Source: Gammaproteobacteria bacterium (GTDB lineage Bacteria > Pseudomonadota > Gammaproteobacteria > Thiohalorhabdales > Thiohalorhabdaceae). Taken from it: a DNA stretch of 7,182 nt. Both the position numbers and the translations under genes were made by a program. The notes under the pieces were generated by a model. That model saw only the letters and a list, made by a program, of their open reading frames with translations. It was not told the origin of the DNA and searched no databases. This document shows positions 4,810 to 7,182 of this stretch, piece by piece. The stretch is taken from NCBI GenBank assembly GCA_018609925.1, contig JAHEOG010000119.1:1-7182 (forward strand), read 5' to 3'. Positions within the stretch are counted from its first letter, which is position 1; every line of letters begins with the position of its first letter.

Positions 4810-5937
4810 ATGGGGCGGACCGTCGCCGGAAGCCGGGTGCTTGCGGCTGTCCTGGCCCTGCTCCCGCTGGCCCATCCGGGGACGCGGGCGGCGCCGGCCC
4901 CGGACAGCCTCCCGGACATCCTGGGAACGGCCCCGCGCGGCCCGCAACCGAGCGCGAAGGGAATCGACGGGGAGGAGGCCACCGAAGGGGCCTCCGTCCC
5001 GGACCGGCATTGGAGCCTGCGCGCCCTCGACTTCACCCACAAGGTGCTCTCCCAGGGGGTGGAGGCCGGCGCCCGGGGCATGGACTCCTTCTTCACCACC
5101 GAGAAGGCCATGACCGAGACCACCGCCAGCTTCGTCAAGGTCAGCGCCGGGCCCCTCTGGATCGAGGGCGAGGGCGTTGAGCTGGCCGAGGACTTCGGGG
5201 CCCGGCTGGATCTGCCCGGGACCGAGCGCCGGGTGAAGCTGTTCGCCGGGCGGGACCCCCTGTCCGAGGAGGACAAGGAGCAGTCCGACACCCCCCGCGA
5301 GGAGGACCAACGGGAGGGGTTCGGCCTCGGCCTCGAAGGCCAGATCCGGCCGTTGCGGATCGGACGGGCCCAGTGGCGGCTCCTGCCGGGGGCCGGGGTG
5401 AAGATCAAGGCCCCGCCGGATCCCTTCCTGCGGTTCCGGGCGATCCGCCGGGCCGACTACGGCCGGTGGCAGTCCCGGTGGTCCACCACCTTGGCTCAGT
5501 TCCTGAACGAGGGCTTCGTCGCCCGTACCGAGCTGAACTGGGACCGGCCCTTGGGCGAGCGCTTCGTCTTCCGCGCGGGCACCCGGGCCGATTGGGAGGA
5601 CGAGGACGATACGCTCGACCTGCGGGAGCGCTTCACCCTGTTCCACAGGATCACCCCGGATAACCGCATGGCCTACGACGCCGAGGTCCGCGCCGACGAC
5701 GAGCCCGAGTGGCAGGTGGACAGATTTCTCGTCCAGCTGCGCTACCGCAACCGGTTCTACAAGGAGTGGCTGTTCTTCGAGCTCCGCCCCCGGCTGAGCT
5801 GGCCCCGGGACAACGACTTCGGTCCCCGGTGGTCGGTGCTGATGCAGTTCGAGGCGGTCTTCGGCTACCTCGCCCTGCCCGAGGAGTCCCGGCGGGCCAC
5901 GGCACCCGCTGCCGAGGAGTCCCCAGTCCCCCGCTAA
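4810..5937 (+). CDS. Predicted outer-membrane beta-barrel protein, unknown function
   Basis: I do not recognise a named family. The 375-residue product begins with a typical signal peptide: a short basic start (MGRTVAGSR), a hydrophobic core VLAAVLALLPLA (10-21) and a likely cleavage after TRA (25-27). A Pro-rich stretch follows, then a helix-like segment DFTHKVLSQGVEAGARGMDSFF (74-95). From about residue 120 it is built of alternating polar/aromatic strands such as ARLDLPG, RRVKLFAG, RFVFRAGTRADW, RFLVQLRYRNRFY, EWLFFELRPRLSW and WSVLMQFEAVFGYLAL, separated by acidic loops (e.g. 152-168). This pattern suits an outer-membrane barrel. The last strand is not terminal: about 20 polar residues follow. 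ATG at 4810 is preferred to the in-frame TTG at 4789, because it has GAGGGG upstream and gives a clean signal peptide. The gene is transcribed divergently from thrS and converges on the cyclase gene. Confidence 0.75.
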   Translation: MGRTVAGSRVLAAVLALLPLAHPGTRAAPAPDSLPDILGTAPRGPQPSAKGIDGEEATEGASVPDRHWSLRALDFTHKVLSQGVEAGARGMDSFFTTEKAMTETTASFVKVSAGPLWIEGEGVELAEDFGARLDLPGTERRVKLFAGRDPLSEEDKEQSDTPREEDQREGFGLGLEGQIRPLRIGRAQWRLLPGAGVKIKAPPDPFLRFRAIRRADYGRWQSRWSTTLAQFLNEGFVARTELNWDRPLGERFVFRAGTRADWEDEDDTLDLRERFTLFHRITPDNRMAYDAEVRADDEPEWQVDRFLVQLRYRNRFYKEWLFFELRPRLSWPRDNDFGPRWSVLMQFEAVFGYLALPEESRRATAPAAEESPVPR

Positions 5938-5998
5938 CCGGGAGACGTCCGCCCGCGGCTCCTTCCGAGCCTTCCCTCCGGCCCGTCGCTCCGGGGCC

Positions 5999-7165
5999 TC
6001 AGGCTGGGGCGCCGGATTCGGGACCGAGACGGACCACCGTGTTCCGGCCCTCGTCCTTGGCCTGGTAGAGGGCCTGGTCGGCCCGTTGGATGAGCCCCTC
6101 CAGGGACTCCTCGGGCCCTTGCCAACCGGCAACGCCCACGCTGATCGTTAGGGGCAAGGTGCCGGCCCGGGTCGGGGCCGGTTGGCGAACCAGCTCCTCG
6201 CGGAGGGTCCTAGCCAGCGTCACCGCTTCTTCGGAATCGCGCTCCGGGAGCACCACCAGGAATTCCTCTCCACCGAAGCGGGCAACCAGGTCCGTCGGGC
6301 CGGCCACCTTCTGGAGGAGCCGAGCGAGATGCACCAGGACCTTGTCGCCGACGGGGTGGCCGTAGCGGTCGTTGATCAGCTTGAAGCGATCCACGTCGAT
6401 CAGCACCAGGCTGAGGGCTCCCCGATTGGCCCGGTTCATCGCCGCCTGCGCCTGCTGGAAAGCAGCCCGCCGGTTCAGCAGCCCCGTGAGGCTGTCCAGG
6501 GTCGCCTGCCGGTGCAGCACCAGCAGGACGTAGAGGTGGGCACCCTGGGCCACCAGGGTGAACGCCCCCATCAGCAGGCCCATCCATGCCAGACCGAGAA
6601 GGGGTGCCGCGGTGGGCACGGCCTCGGCGGCCAGTCCGAGGACCAGCCCGGCGAATACGATGGCCAAGGTCACCAGCCCCTCGGTCAGGGCGAGGGGGAA
6701 CAAGGCCAGACAGGCCATCAGCAGCAGCGGGAAGGTGGTGAAGCCGATGAGGGCGGGCTGGGTCAGGGTGCCCCCCAGGATCCACTGCGAGCCCACCTGG
6801 AAGCCTGCGGCGATGAGGGCGAGAGCCCAGACGGCGGCACGGGCGGAGCCCGTGTCCCCGCGGAAAGGCCAGAAGGCCGCCAGAGCCAGGAAAGCGGCCC
6901 CGGTCACGGCCCGCAGGGCGGCCAGGCCCGAGAGGGGCGGACCGGAGATTACCCAGGCGTCGACGGGGATCCAGGCGGGGGTGGCCACGCCCAGGAGGGT
7001 GGCGAACAGCCGCAGCCGGACCCGGATGTGACCGGCCCGGTAGTACCGGAATTCCGCGCTTTGCCGGTTGGTCGTGGCGATGTCGCCGAGGAGGGTGACC
7101 ATCCGGCGCACCGGGTCGAGGAGCCAGCGCGCCCGTCGGTGGCGGCTCGTGGCGTGCTCGTTCAT
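5999..7165 (-). CDS. Membrane-bound diguanylate cyclase (GGDEF)
   Basis: Makes cyclic di-GMP from two GTP, the second messenger for biofilm and motility decisions. The 388-residue protein has a basic cytoplasmic N-terminus (1 to about 50). About six hydrophobic segments follow between residues 52 and 217 (e.g. 52-72, 83-100, 109-125, 140-160, 161-182, 188-216), a MASE-like sensor that I cannot assign to a named class. The GGDEF domain (about 220-380) shows DSLTGLLNRR (224-233), the metal Asp D257 in LIDVDRFKLINDRYGH (255-270), GD (273-274), the active-site motif GGEEF (298-302), and ISVGVAG (341-347) with ADQALYQAKDEGRN (362-375). The catalytic residues are intact, so it should be active. The usual RxxD inhibitory site five residues before GGEEF reads GPTD (289-292) and lacks the Arg. 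The ATG has a moderate AAGGG ribosome binding site. The ligand sensed is unknown. Confidence 0.93.
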   Translation of the reverse strand: MNEHATSRHRRARWLLDPVRRMVTLLGDIATTNRQSAEFRYYRAGHIRVRLRLFATLLGVATPAWIPVDAWVISGPPLSGLAALRAVTGAAFLALAAFWPFRGDTGSARAAVWALALIAAGFQVGSQWILGGTLTQPALIGFTTFPLLLMACLALFPLALTEGLVTLAIVFAGLVLGLAAEAVPTAAPLLGLAWMGLLMGAFTLVAQGAHLYVLLVLHRQATLDSLTGLLNRRAAFQQAQAAMNRANRGALSLVLIDVDRFKLINDRYGHPVGDKVLVHLARLLQKVAGPTDLVARFGGEEFLVVLPERDSEEAVTLARTLREELVRQPAPTRAGTLPLTISVGVAGWQGPEESLEGLIQRADQALYQAKDEGRNTVVRLGPESGAPA

Positions 7166-7182
7166 GAGGCCCTTTGGATTCC

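Noticed and set aside
5938..5998. Bidirectional terminator between the convergent genes
   Set aside because: Only weak GC pairings (GGCCC with GGGCC, 9-nt loop) are present and no U tract on either strand. I could not support a terminator here.
4735..6132. Minus-strand open frame of 465 codons across the exported protein gene
   Set aside because: The product is Pro/Gly/Leu-rich without domains, runs over the convergent intergenic region and into the end of the cyclase gene. It is a shadow of high GC content.

Overview
The window looks like part of the chromosome of a high-GC Gram-negative bacterium, most likely a proteobacterium. Most of it is the widely conserved translation cluster thrS-infC-rpmI-rplT-pheS, all on the minus strand. 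The Gram-negative assignment rests on a secreted beta-rich protein that looks like an outer-membrane barrel, the GC-rich codon use and the gene order. The genus cannot be fixed from the sequence. From memory, the ThrRS catalytic core (YRYEMSG, GVLVEHYAGKFP) and the four-cysteine PheS are not of the E. coli subtype, which suggests a deep-branching gammaproteobacterium or a relative.

Right to left on the minus strand, a candidate sigma70 promoter (about 4710-4738) reads into a leader of about 210 nt. This leader holds three strong stem-loops, and one of them looks like an intrinsic terminator (4591-4616). It leads into thrS (threonyl-tRNA synthetase, GTG start). Two bases after the thrS stop lies infC (IF3). 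Its true start is almost certainly an AUC codon at 2558, because no canonical start keeps the conserved N-terminus. rpmI (L35) and rplT (L20) follow, separated by a 117-nt spacer that can fold into several hairpins. A strong 11-bp terminator with a U-rich tail closes this block after rplT. pheS (phenylalanyl-tRNA synthetase alpha chain) lies beyond it; pheT, if adjacent, is outside the window.

pheS is flanked by two copies, in opposite orientation, of a small repeat element (about 70-130 bp). The element has arrays of a 7-bp unit (ACTGCCN / NGGCAGT) at its ends and a shared core. One copy separates rplT from pheS and the other lies directly after pheS.

On the right, an exported protein of unknown function that looks like an outer-membrane beta-barrel is transcribed on the plus strand, divergently from thrS. 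It converges on a minus-strand gene for a membrane-bound diguanylate cyclase with an intact GGEEF active site and a degenerate inhibitory site. No mobile-element protein genes, CRISPR arrays, rRNA or tRNA genes were recognised. The coding content is ordinary core genome; the points of interest are the repeat element, the leader and spacer RNA structures, the AUC start and the unknown barrel protein.
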